A stretch of DNA of 44,512 nt from Pigoraptor vietnamica (Eukaryota > Opisthokonta > Filasterea). Under the pieces are notes generated by a model that saw only the letters and a list, made by a program, of their open reading frames with translations, did no database searches and was not told the origin of the DNA. Below, in pieces: positions 11,411 through 21,369 of the stretch. How positions within the stretch are numbered: the stretch's first letter is position 1; every line of letters starts with the position of its first letter. The DNA is taken from positions 1-44,512 of the forward strand of contig CALSCQ010003158.1 of the NCBI GenBank assembly GCA_943704525.1, read 5' to 3'. The translations under genes were made by a program, and so were the position numbers.

Positions 11411-11465
11411 TGCATGACGTCACACCATGATGTCATGGTTCAGACAACACACACGCACTGGCACG

Positions 11466-11466
<1 letters not shown>

Positions 11467-11524
<58 letters not shown>

Positions 11525-11586
11525 CACTCACTCAGTCACTCACTCACTCACTCACTCATTCACTCATTCACTCACTCACACTCAAC
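11467..11586. repeat. (CA)n followed by (CTCA)n microsatellite
   Basis: About 54 bases of CA pass into about 60 bases of CTCA/TTCA tetranucleotides. The tract lies upstream of the RNA repair gene and marks the right edge of the word-biased block. Confidence 0.95.
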
Positions 11587-11746
11587 ACTGTGGCTACTAA
11601 TAAATGACCTCAGCTTGAGTTGGAGTTGCGAATAGCTTGAGAAAGTGTTGTGGTTTCTTTGTGTTTCCTGTTCGTGTGACACGGTTGCAAGTCAACGCCG
11701 AGTGCGAATTCAGTGTGTTTCGCTGCGGCATGCTTGGAGTGCGGCC

Positions 11747-14700
11747 ATGGCAGACGCACACGACACACCGCCACAGGCGGAAAAGACGACAAGAACAAAC
11801 TCGCGCCCCGCAAAGTCCGGTGTGTAGAGTGCGTCGTTCACTTCGCGTGTGTGTGCGGATGTTGTGCGTACTTCTCATGCATCCGTCGTTACACTGCAGC
11901 TGTAGCACCCGGTGATCTCTACATTTATGCTCGCGGATACATTGGCCTGTACGGCCCAAGCGTCGAAGCGGCTGCGGAGGGAGTCGTCCAGGGAGTCCCT
12001 CCGTCTGCCGTGCAGCGCCTGCATGCCGCACGTGGCACAGAGGGGTCCGACGCGTCCGCCGCCACGGCCGCGACCGACCCGCGGTGGGCTCACCACGTGA
12101 CGTTCGTCTCCAAACAGGAGCTGCAGGGCATTGCGCTCGTCACCGGCGAAGGGAGGGACGCTGTGGCGCAGCGCGTACTTGATCTCGCGGCGGCAAATTG
12201 TCCCGCGGAGTTCGTTTCCCTCGGACTGGGATCCGTGAGCGACACGGCAGCCGGGTCATCCGCCTACTATGCCGTGCTAGCGTGGCCTGCCGCACGCTGC
12301 CTCCGCCGCGCATTGAACCTCCCCACGGCCGACATGCACGTGACCGTCGGATTTGTCAAGCGGGACGTTCACGACGTCGCGAAGGGCGCTGCGACGCTGG
12401 TGCGCGCCGCCGAGAGTGGCTGGGGCGAGCGTCTTCGCCATGTGTGCGTGGCTGTGGAGGGCGTCATGCGTGCAAAGGCTGACGGGTGCCACGACGCGGC
12501 GATTTCCGCAGCAACCGATGTGCTCGATGCGTGGGATACTGCAATGTCGGTTGAGAACGACCAATCGACCCCTCCGTTTGCGGCGAGGCTGCTTTCCATG
12601 CGGGCAACGGCGCTGGGGGCCGTCGGTGCTGCGGACAGATCGCTCGCCGACGCCGACCGTGCCATTGCTCTCGACGCGAACTGTGCGTCTGCGCACGCGG
12701 TGCGCGGCGCTGCGCTCTTGAAGTCTCGCATGTACGGCGAGGCACTGGCGGCATTCCGTGACGCGGAGCGTATCGCCAGCACAGAGAGGGAGGGACCGCG
12801 CGCAGTAAGCGCAACCGAGGCGGCGTTTGTCCGCGCGGCCATCGTTCGCTGCGAGGGAAAGCTGGCGGGCTCGGATGCGAATGCTAGCGGTCATGTGAAC
12901 GACTTCAACGGGGTCGCTTCCGCTCCTTCCACCGCCACGTGCGACCCTCGCCAGCGCGTGCTCGTGACGCTCGGCGACGGGACGGCGGTGAAGATGCCGC
13001 GCAACTTCAGCTGGGTCGTCCCCGGTTGTCTCGCGGGCGTCAGCATCCCCAAGCGGGCCGAGCAAATACGCGCGCTCGAGAGCGAGGGCGTCCGCCTCGT
13101 GGTCACGTGCTTCGATAACCCTCTCCCTCGCGAGTGGTTCGAGGGAACCCGCGTGCGCAACCACTTTATCCACGTCGAGAATTACGGCGCACCGACCATC
13201 GATGAGCTTCACGCGTACATGCGCGAGGTTGAGCGCGCCATCGCAGCGAACGGCGCCGTCGTTGCTCACTGTGGCGGCGGGAAGGGCCGCGCCGGCACAC
13301 TCCTTGCCGCGTACATGATCAAGCACGGGCTCGAGCGTCCCTCCGGCACGCACGCGTACAGGCAGGCAGACTGGGCGATTCGCACGCTCCGGGACATGCG
13401 GCCGGGCAGCGTCGAGTCGACCGAACAAGAGAACGCACTGCGCGCTTTCTCAGACTCGCTCTGGCGTCGCCTGGCCGAAGAAGCCACATCGGACACCGAT
13501 GAAAACGGCGCTGTGGAGGAGGGTGCGGACTCTTTACCGACTTCTGCGTCCGCGTCGCTGAAGGGCAAGTCGCGCGCAGTTGACGACGGAGAAGAGGCCT
13601 CGCAGTCCCAAGCACCCGCGTTTTTGCGGTATCCGTCAACCCCCCACCTACCGTTTTCGCCGGCGGAGCTGAAAGAGGACGACGTTCGATACAAGGGTGG
13701 CGTGGACATGTTCGCCGGCGTCGAGGTCGTTGTAACGGAGAAACTGGACGGCGGCAACTGCTGCCTGAAGGGCGGGGAGGTGTTTGCGCGCACGCACTCG
13801 AAGCCGGCATCGCATCCTTGGTTTGGGCCGACCAAAGCGCTGTACGCGCAGTTCGCGCACATGGCCGAGTGCGAGGGCGTCGCTCTGTTTGGGGAGAACA
13901 TGACGGCCGTTCACAGCATACGGTGGGTGTTTGAGGTGGCGGGTGTGGGCGTGGAACGTGTGAGGCCGCACTTGTGCCTTGGGAGTAGTGACACGCACCT
14001 TTCTCGAGTGCAGATACGGTGCCTTAACGTCACCGTTTTATCTATTTGCCGTAAGAAACGAATCGACAGGAAAATGGGCGTCGTGGGATGAGGTGGAGGT
14101 GAGTCGCACATACGCGATTTGCTTTACATGCATGCGCACGCACGCACACACGCACACACACGTACACGCACACACCAAATGAGTAGTGCGATATCATCTC
14201 ACAACCCAACCGTGCGCAGCGCATTGCGGCGGCCATTGGGGTCCCGACTGTCCCCGTCGTCTTTCGCGGGGTCTTTCACTCGGCGTCAGAGATACAGCAG
14301 CTCATGGAGAGCCGCGCCACGCAGCCGTCAGTGCTCGCCGGTGGCAGTGACACCACACCAGAGGGCTTTGTGCTTCGCCTGGCAGGGTCGTTCGAGGACG
14401 CCGCATTTGAGCGCTCCGTCGCAAAATTCGTGCGCCAGAACCACATTCAGACGGACTCAACGTGGGCGGCGCGTTGGGAGCGTGCAGAGATCGCCGGTCA
14501 GGGCAAAATTGCGCCCGTGGGTAACGCGATTGAAAAGGTGGGTGTGGTGGATACCCCCGGATTCCAACGGTCACATGTGTCGTTTTGTTGAGTGCATGTG
14601 CGTGGGTTTACACACACGTTTGCGACGCCACCGTCTCATCAGCCCATTGCGCGCAGGGAAAGGGTCGCGCGCAGCCTGCAGTGGCACCGCCCACGCCAGC

Positions 14701-15367
14701 AACTGCGCACGTGCCTGCTCCCGTGGCTCAGTCGAAGGAGGGTCGTGTGGACGGTCGCGCAACGAAGCGACCCAATCTTCGCGGCGTCCCCAACCTCCTC
14801 GTCCTTGCAGGCCTCCCCGGCAGCGGCAAGAGCACCTTCTCGTCCACCCTCGCGGAGACATCGGGCGCGTGGACGCGCGTATGCAACGACGAGCTGCGTT
14901 CCAAGGCAGAGTGCGAGCGCATCGTGGGCCAGGCGAGAGGGGCACACGAGCGCGTCGTGGTCGACATGTGCAACGTGACGCCCGCTGACCGCCGCCAGTG
15001 GCTTGCGCTGTCGCCGCACGGATCGGACCCCAAGCGCACGGCCGTCGTCTACTTTGAGTGCCACGCCGCAGAGTGCGTGCGTCGCGTGCGTGGACGCCGA
15101 AACCACCCGACAATTCCGCACGGTCGCGGGGACAGAATTGTCGAGTCGTTTGCGAAGCGCGCGGTTGTGCCTATACCCGACGAAGGATTCGGCGCCATTC
15201 ACGTCGTGCGCAATGTGGACGACGCGGCGGCACTGCTCACGCGGCTCGGGGGCAACTCGAGCGTGTATCGCGAAACGGTACTCCGACTGTCGCAGGCGAC
15301 TGCGAACCCTTCAACCTCTAAGGATACGGACGATGGCGGTGCTGGCCCAAGTGCGGCGGATGAATAA
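11747..15367 (+). CDS. Five-domain RNA repair protein: 2H phosphoesterase, TPR, phosphatase, RNA ligase, polynucleotide kinase
   Basis: Five exons (11747-11819, 11900-13922, 14014-14098, 14220-14537, 14657-15367) close in frame to 1069 residues. Domains in order: a 2H phosphoesterase with paired H-V-T motifs (HHVTF near 90, MHVTVGF near 170), which would open 2',3'-cyclic phosphates; TPR-like helices near 195-350; a dual-specificity phosphatase with AHCGGGKGRAG (Cys near 482); an RNA ligase with YPSTPHLPFSP, the adenylation motif EKLDGG (Lys near 639), GENMTAVHSIRYGAL and EGFVLRL; and a P-loop kinase with GLPGSGKSTF near 885 and DMCNVTPADRRQWL. In RNA repair the esterase and kinase prepare the ends and the ligase joins them. 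The whole set resembles multi-enzyme RNA repair proteins and functionally parallels fungal tRNA ligase (ligase-kinase-CPDase), but order and ligase family differ. Splice joins restore conserved motifs, which supports the model. Confidence 0.86.
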
Positions 15368-15537
15368 GGGGAAGTGCACCGATCTGCGCGGCCACTTTTG
15401 ACTATGGAAGTTGGCGTAAGGCGAAATGAATTGTTTGTGTGGCTCGGATTTGCTTCAATAGAACGTTACGGCGATGCGAATGTACAACGCGGAGAGCGAG
15501 AGTGGGCTGGGTTCGATTGCTTGTGAATGTGTAATGT

Positions 15538-15540
<3 letters not shown>

Positions 15541-15569
<29 letters not shown>

Positions 15570-15630
15570 CATTTCTGTGCGCGTGCATGTGTGTGTGTGT
15601 GTGTGCGCGTGTGTGTGTGCGTGCGTGAGG
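15541..15630. repeat. (GT)n microsatellite
   Basis: GT repeats with GTGCGC interruptions lie between the convergent 3' ends of the RNA repair gene and the multi-pass membrane protein gene. The rest of that 270-base gap shows nothing else. Confidence 0.9.
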
Positions 15631-15638
15631 TGTGAGTG

Positions 15639-16820
15639 TTAAGCCCACATGATAATGTTTGACGATATGCACTGAAACAAGAGACACAGCGCAAAGAACC
15701 ACAAAAACGGTCGCTTGTCGTGTGACAGAGTCCCCTGAATGTGCCACCGCGTGAGGAATGCGAGCACCATCGCGAATACTGCAGGGAAAGTGTGGGGAAG
15801 AGAGATGTCGCATCAGCTCAAGTAATAGACGACGTGCCCATCGCATCCAGGAGGTGTTGTCAAGTGGAGAGAAACAAGAGTGTTACAAGACGTTCAACGC
15901 GAATGTCATGCACATGTGCGCCCACCACTAGGTAAAGGACAGTACACGAACAAGGCGCGCACACATGCGCATGCGTGCACGCATATACACATTCGTCATG
16001 GTGATACCCACAGACTACGTTGACGCCGAGCATGTAGAAGTACCGCGACTCGCGATAGCCACGCACGATCGAAAAAATGAACGTCAACTGCGAACGGTGT
16101 GAGATGTTACGGTTCAGTGCGACACATGCGACCCTTCCACAGAGTCACTCCAACCATGCGTAGCGTGCGAAAGGAGTTTAACATTAGTTCGTCTCTCCAT
16201 TGCACGAGGCAAACGCACACAGTATATGGACGCCCACCAATACGTTGAGGACGAGGACGGCCACGACGCCCCACACGATAAAGACCTATAGGAAAGGAGA
16301 GGGAGACGTGGATCAGCATAGATATCACAGGCTATTGTCCATCGACTCCACACAAGGAAAGAGAGAGGCGCGTGAATAATACGTTCAGAGATAACTTCAA
16401 GGTCGCCAAGATGATGTCATTGAACACGAAATAGCGGAATTCGCTCCGTCTTCTTTGCGTACGACGAAAGGCAGCACGCACCTGTTTGTCGGTCAGCGCG
16501 CGCTTGTACAGCGGCGTCCCGTCCACATCGCTCCCCCGTCTATACACAGGCTCGCCTTGCTTCGGTCCCGTGAGTGGTGTCGCCTCTTCCGACGCGTGCG
16601 GCCCGTGCATGAAGGGCGCCTCTTCGTCCGCGCCGTGTTGGTGTGATGTCGGCAGAGGGGGTGGCGTGGGCGCTCCGGGTGCCCGCCAGTTCGCATAGAA
16701 CGAGCGCTGCAGTTCGTTAGACTGACGATCGCGCACGTACGCCGGCGCAGGTGCCTCCACGGGCTTCTCGGGGTGAGCTTCGGCCATGTCTCCGTTCAAA
16801 AAAGACATAAGATTTCGCAA
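15639..16820 (-). CDS. Multi-pass membrane protein, family not recognised
   Basis: The first exon (16820-16383) encodes a polar Pro/Ala-rich N-terminus, then a basic stretch and SEFRYFVFNDIILATLKLSL. Exons 16285-16238 (VFIVWGVVAVLVLNVL) and 16087-16019 (LTFIFSIVRGYRESRYFYML) follow in phase 0 and add membrane helices. A further piece begins near 15927 (WWAHMCMTFALNVL). The last exon ends at 15639 and carries FAMVLAFLTRWHIQGTLSH, a second helix FLWFFALCLLFQCISS and a stop. The join between the last two pieces does not close in phase in my model, so one exon is missing or wrong. The start could also be the internal ATG at 16787. The protein has about five or six helices; no function can be assigned. 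Confidence 0.6.
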
Positions 16821-17183
16821 ACACTTCGAGATAATGTGGAGCCGTGATTAGTCCTTCAGAACGAAGATTGCCACGAGTGCGTGCAGTCTTCGTGCATACA
16901 CAACGAAAAAACGTGCCGCACACACAGAGGGAGTCCCTTGCCGCTATTGACTCCGTTCTTTAGCCGTGCAACTTCACACTAGCCAAACGACAGCGCTTCC
17001 GTCGTTTCGGTCATGTGATGACGGTCACCCGGACACCTGCGAACTCTGTCCGGACGCGCAACGTCCATCGCCTCATGCTGCCAGCGCCCTCGGTTCCTAA
17101 ACGTCTTCCAAAGTCATAAATAAGCACAAGGCACGACTGTTTCCCCTACATTGTGTGAATAGAAGATACGTGGCACAGCGGGA
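16821..17183. promoter_or_regulatory. Divergent intergenic region
   Basis: These 363 bases separate the divergent starts of the membrane protein gene (-) and the METTL21-like gene (+), so both promoters should lie here. I see no TATA-like element that I would trust. Confidence 0.4.
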
Positions 17184-17402
17184 ATGTCGGGACGGCGGCC
17201 TGCGTCGCCCTCTTCGAGCTCCGATGAGGCTGCGAGCGAATGGCCACTCGCGCGTCGCAACCGCTACGCCGACAGCAGCGAGAACGAGGACGAGTGCAGC
17301 GACGACGAGTTGGTTTTGGCGGCTGAAGGATCTCACGATCGGTACGTGCGTGCATGCGTGTGTGTGTGTGCGTGTGTGCGTGTGTGCGTGTGTGTGTGTG
17401 TG

Positions 17403-17443
<41 letters not shown>

Positions 17444-17717
17444 GTTATGCGTGGTGCGTGGTCTTTTGTGAGCAGGTGTGCGTACGTCCGTGGTTTAAGC
17501 CTGCGATAAGTCGCTCGTTCGATTGGATTGCGCAGCATCCGTCTCGGAGAGACCGTCACGCGAGTTGGGTATCGCTTTGAGTCAAACGCAGAAGACACCA
17601 TTCGCGTCGTCGAGAACAAAATGGCGGGAATTGCCTTTCAAACATGGCCGGCGGCGACAGCCATGTGCACATACTTGGAACGACACCCGGAAGCTGTAAG
17701 TTGGCGTGTGCGTGTTT

Positions 17718-17748
<31 letters not shown>

Positions 17749-18670
17749 TTGTGCGTGTGTGTGTGTGTGTGTGCGTGCGTGTGTGTTGTGTGTTCGTGCA
17801 TGTGTGTGTGTGTGTGCGTGCGCGCGGTGTGCGTGGTGTGAGTGTTGTGTGTCTGCGTATGCATGCCCTCATAAATAGGCCACATCCTTGTGTTACGCAC
17901 GCACACGCTGAACCCCTCTCACTCGCTTCCCGTTCACTTAAGCACACAATTCGCAGGTGCGTGGCAAAGTGACTCTTGAGCTCGGTGCGGGGACTGGTCT
18001 TGTGGGCATTATGGCGGCCAAACTCGGGGCGTCGCACTCCATTTTAACAGACCTTCCCTGTGCCCTCGATAACATGCGCGCAAATGTTGTTCAAAACATG
18101 CCCCTCTCGCCGTCGTGCGGCGCGTTGACAGCGGGCGAAATTGACGTTCGACCGCTTGCGTGGGGAGACGTGAAGGAACCACCGCCAAGGTGCGCTTTTG
18201 GGCATGCATCGCTTTGTGTGCAGAGTGTGTGGCTTATTGTGTGGCTCGTTTTTTTCTCGTCCCGTATTCGCAAGTTCGCGCGCTTTCACACTACGCCTCC
18301 GCACTCGCAGAACTCGGCATTTCACGCGAACGTTGCAGGACACAAAACAGCTTCCGTGCCAGCGTCGCATTCTCACTCTTCTTCACGCTCTCCGTACGCG
18401 TGCAGGTGCGATGTGGTGCTGGCGTCTGACGTCGTGTACTGGGAACACCTCTTCGAAATACTCTTGAGCACGCTCGTGTGGTTGGCGGAAGGCAACCCGG
18501 GGCTCGTCATCCTCATGTCGCACAAGCGAAGGCGAAAGCTCGAGGGACGCTTCTTCAAGCGACTGGCCAAGTTTTTCGACAAGGAGGCCGCTTACCACCA
18601 CCCCATCGAGGGATCGCGAAAGACGATCGCAGTCTACAAGATTGTGCGCCGCGGCGGAAAGATGCGTTAA
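17184..18670 (+). CDS. METTL21-like protein lysine methyltransferase
   Basis: Four exons (17184-17341, 17536-17695, 17957-18189, 18406-18670) close in frame to 271 residues. After an acidic, Ser-rich N-terminus come TWPAATAMCTYLERHPE and the SAM-binding motif VTLELGAGTGLVGIMAAKLG. The next acidic position falls in ILTDLPCALDNMRANV, and CDVVLASDVVYWEHLFE carries the D-x-V-Y signature of the seven-beta-strand METTL21/FAM86 group. Members of this group methylate lysines of chaperones, translation factors and other proteins; the substrate here is unknown. The first two introns carry long sense-strand (GT)n tracts just after the donor. EEF1A/N-lysine methyltransferases of the same fold are the closest alternatives. 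Confidence 0.86.
17354..17445. repeat. (GT)n microsatellite in METTL21-like intron 1
   Basis: A GT tract begins about ten bases after the splice donor. Confidence 0.93.
17705..17845. repeat. (GT)n microsatellite in METTL21-like intron 2
   Basis: An interrupted GT tract of about 140 bases again begins directly after the donor. Confidence 0.93.
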
Positions 18671-19161
18671 AGGTCGAAGCATTCATTTTCGGGCGTTCCG
18701 TTTATGATGAGAAAAACGGCGCCGGCTTCAGCTTTTGGACAAGGATAGGCTTTCGGTCAGACGGAGAGTGTGCAAAGCGACCAGACACACAGAGACAGTA
18801 AGATGAACCATAAAACCTCCCTGGTGACGGGTTCGAGTGACGCCGCCGCGCGAGTGAGACTGACCAAGCACACCTTGCGAGACAAGAATCGTTACATACT
18901 ACTGTAACGAGGCGGTGTGTGTGTCCATACAATACGCGAAAGATGTACACCGTTTCGGCGTACAGTCCATACATTATTGCCATAATCAACGCGACGGTTC
19001 GTGAATGGGCTATCTGCGTCCTGATTGGTCGAAAACACGGCGAAAGGTGCCATTGAATTGACAACGACGCGAAAAGTTCGCAAGATTGCACTCGCACACA
19101 CTACCCCCCACTCTCGGCGATAGCGAAGGACCTCTGGACTGTCAGAGTAACAGACGCCAAA
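18671..19161. other. Intergenic gap
   Basis: These 491 bases lie between two plus-strand genes. I see no coding frame with motifs. A T-arm-like word near 18836 is not accompanied by a tRNA cloverleaf. Confidence 0.5.
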
Positions 19162-20016
19162 ATGGGTGAGTGGCTTTTGCCCGGACACACGCAGCCACAG
19201 CACACACAGAGTAGTGGCATTGCTGACTTTAAAGCCTCTGCCACGCACGCCGGCGCTTGTTTTCAAGACAACGGACGCAACGTTAACGGGACTAGCGGCC
19301 CCTGCGACGACCCGGCGGTCAGCCGTGACTGTTGCTGCGCTCCGTGTTTGTTACACGGTTTCTTGGCGTGGGTCAGGCGGCGAGGGAGTATACGTATTAT
19401 TACTTCTTCGCAATGGCGTGAATATACGTTCTGTCTTCTTTGCTCTAATGGCCATTTACATGTCAGTACCGTATGCGGATGCATGTAATGTGTGCTTCGG
19501 AGGGTTATATGTATGGTCATTCTCCTCAGTGTACGAGTGGCCGACGCGTTACGTGACGGCTGAGTGAGAGTGCTGCACAATCTGATGCTCCATAGTCGTA
19601 CGCCGGCGGACGCAAATGTTGAAGCACGTTTAGTACGCGATAAGCTCGTATATCCGTGGGAAATAGACACACGGCATATTCTATATTCTGACCCTGCATT
19701 TGGACCGAAGCAGGTGGTTCGGGACATCGACACCGTCACTGCGCGTCTCAACGCTACTTTGGCCCAGGCCTCTGCCCGCGAACAAGTAGTGGTGTGTGAC
19801 TTGTTTTTGACACCGCTGCTTGCACCTATCCATCAATGTATGCCCTAATTTCCTCCTTATTTTTTAACCTTGCAGACTGGGATCGCTTGCCTCGACGCCA
19901 CTGCCATCTATTCCGAGGTGGCGCCGGACCCCGTCATCGCCGCTCTCGTCTCTGCGATTCTTGGAGGCCCAGCCACGTACGAGTGCACGATCTTCATGTC
20001 CGCCGGCGCCGCGTAG
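19162..20016 (+). CDS. Small spliced protein of unknown function
   Basis: A four-exon model closes in frame: 19162-19165, 19212-19343, 19571-19785 and 19876-20016, 163 residues, stop TAG. The first coding exon would be only ATGG before a GTGAGT donor. The product begins MVVALLTLKPLPRTPALVFK. Later parts read RHILYSDPAFGPKQVVRDID and, after the last join, TGIACLDATAIYSEVAPDP, ending in YECTIFMSAGAA. There is no signal peptide and no membrane helix of convincing length. I do not recognise the family. The last two exons are the best supported, because their join has a clean pyrimidine tract and both read as ordinary protein. The first two are inferred from phase. Confidence 0.5.
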
Positions 20017-20330
20017 TACAAAATCGCTAACGACTGGCACGTCGCACGACCCGGAACCGTACATATTTTGCGTGCGTGTGTATGTGCGCGTGTCCGTGAG
20101 TTCGTGCGCGTGCGCTTGCCCGTGACGCTACGTACGGGGACGTGTTCTCGTAGTGCGTGCGCGTCGTGAGGATGGGCGTCGGATGCCCTGTACATTGTGC
20201 GTTTTTGCGCGTGTCCAATGCAACTGGAATCTATGTCCTGGCAATGTGCGGGCAAATTCATTATAGGCGCAGCGGCCGGGCGAGATTCGATCATCGTTTG
20301 CACTTCCTCCGCCCATTCGGTCGCTCACAA
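20017..20330. other. Convergent intergenic gap
   Basis: These 314 bases separate the 3' ends of the small spliced gene and the F-box/LRR gene. I see nothing in them. Confidence 0.5.
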
Positions 20331-21365
20331 TTACACTTCCCACAACTGCCTCCAGTCACTGGCGTCGCCGAGCGTAGAGACGTCCGTTGTTGAAGTTCTC
20401 CCGAGGATGAGCGAGTGGACGCCGCCGAGTGTAGAGGCGTCGGACACTAAGCAGCCGACGAGGCTGAGCGTGTGGACGCCGCCGAGCGCAGAGACATCGC
20501 GAACGTTGCGGCACGCCGACAGCGAGAGCTTATGAACGCGGCCTAGCGCAGACACGTCGACCACGTTCGCACATCTCGCAAGAATAAGCGTATGAACGCC
20601 GCCGAGCGCCGAAACGTCGGACACCTCCCGGCACTCTCTGAGGATGAGCGTGTGGACGCGCCCGAGCGCGGAGACGTCGCGCACTTTGCAACACGCCGAC
20701 AGCGTGAGCTTGTGAACACCGCCGAGTGACGAGACGTCTACTACCCTTGCGCACCTCGCGAGGTTGAGCGTATGGACGGTGCCGAGTGCGGAAACGTCAA
20801 CGACCTCGAGACAGCTTTTAAGATTGAGCGTGTGCACGGTGCCGAGCGCGGAAACATCCCGAACACCGCGGCACCCGGTGAGTGTGAGCTTATGAACACG
20901 GCCAAGCGCCGAAACGTCCGACACACCCGCACACTTTGACAAATTGAGAGTGTGGACGCGACCGAGCATGGACACGTCGCGGACGTAATGACATTCGGCG
21001 AGAATGAGCTCGTGCACGCCGCCGAGCGAAGACACGTCCGACACGTCCGAGCGTCGGAGGTCCAGCGTGTGGACGTCGTGGAATACAGAGACGTAGTCGC
21101 ATTGGAACGCTCTCCCTACGCGCACGAGCACGCGATGGCGAGGGAGCGATGCCGTCAAGAGGTCGCGAAAGCCACTGTCTTCGTAGAACTTCAACAGGGA
21201 CGACTTTGCACGTAGCTTGTAGAGCCGGTCGCAACGAAACACACGGAGGAGGCGACTGCACGTGTGCGCGAGCGAACGCTTGTCGCGATGCGTGAGGTTC
21301 GGAGCGACGTGAAAGATGAAGGTCTCGTCTGGCAACGAGAGCAGCGAAAGCTTAAGGGAATCCAT
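20331..21365 (-). CDS. F-box-like protein with twelve DVSALG-type leucine-rich repeats
   Basis: A single uninterrupted exon of 344 residues. The N-terminus (LSLLSLPDETFIFHVAPNL, then DKRSLAHTCSRLLRVFRC) looks like an F-box helix bundle, the part that binds SKP1 in SCF ubiquitin ligases. From about residue 98 there are twelve repeats of about 20 residues, consensus VHTLxLxxCxxVxDVSALGx. The first and the last two are more divergent. Repeats alternate VHTLNL and VHKLTL types, as expected if pairs were duplicated. In F-box/LRR proteins the repeats form the substrate-binding arc. A truncated paralogue lies at 25485-25832 and a decayed one at 1925-2860. The gene is free of the CCGG/CAGT insertions that fill the DNA directly upstream of its start, which suggests it is still under selection. 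Confidence 0.82.
   Translation of the reverse strand: MDSLKLSLLSLPDETFIFHVAPNLTHRDKRSLAHTCSRLLRVFRCDRLYKLRAKSSLLKFYEDSGFRDLLTASLPRHRVLVRVGRAFQCDYVSVFHDVHTLDLRRSDVSDVSSLGGVHELILAECHYVRDVSMLGRVHTLNLSKCAGVSDVSALGRVHKLTLTGCRGVRDVSALGTVHTLNLKSCLEVVDVSALGTVHTLNLARCARVVDVSSLGGVHKLTLSACCKVRDVSALGRVHTLILRECREVSDVSALGGVHTLILARCANVVDVSALGRVHKLSLSACRNVRDVSALGGVHTLSLVGCLVSDASTLGGVHSLILGRTSTTDVSTLGDASDWRQLWEV
20395..21065. repeat. Tandem 60-base coding repeats
   Basis: About twelve 60-base units inside the F-box/LRR gene encode the 20-residue leucine-rich repeats. Neighbouring units differ at several positions, so the array is not a recent amplification. Confidence 0.85.
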
Positions 21366-21369
21366 CGCT

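Noticed and set aside
12277-13428. A 383-residue antisense frame over the RNA repair gene
   Set aside because: No domain, Arg/His-rich, and the sense frame has several catalytic motifs.
18785-18860. A T-arm-like word GGGTTCGAGT suggesting a tRNA
   Set aside because: No matching acceptor stem, D-arm or anticodon arm could be folded on either strand. A similar word at 36315 lies in coding sequence.
20395-21065. Regular 60-base repeats resembling an array with spacers
   Set aside because: They are in-frame coding leucine-rich repeats, not a CRISPR array, which would not be expected in nuclear DNA.
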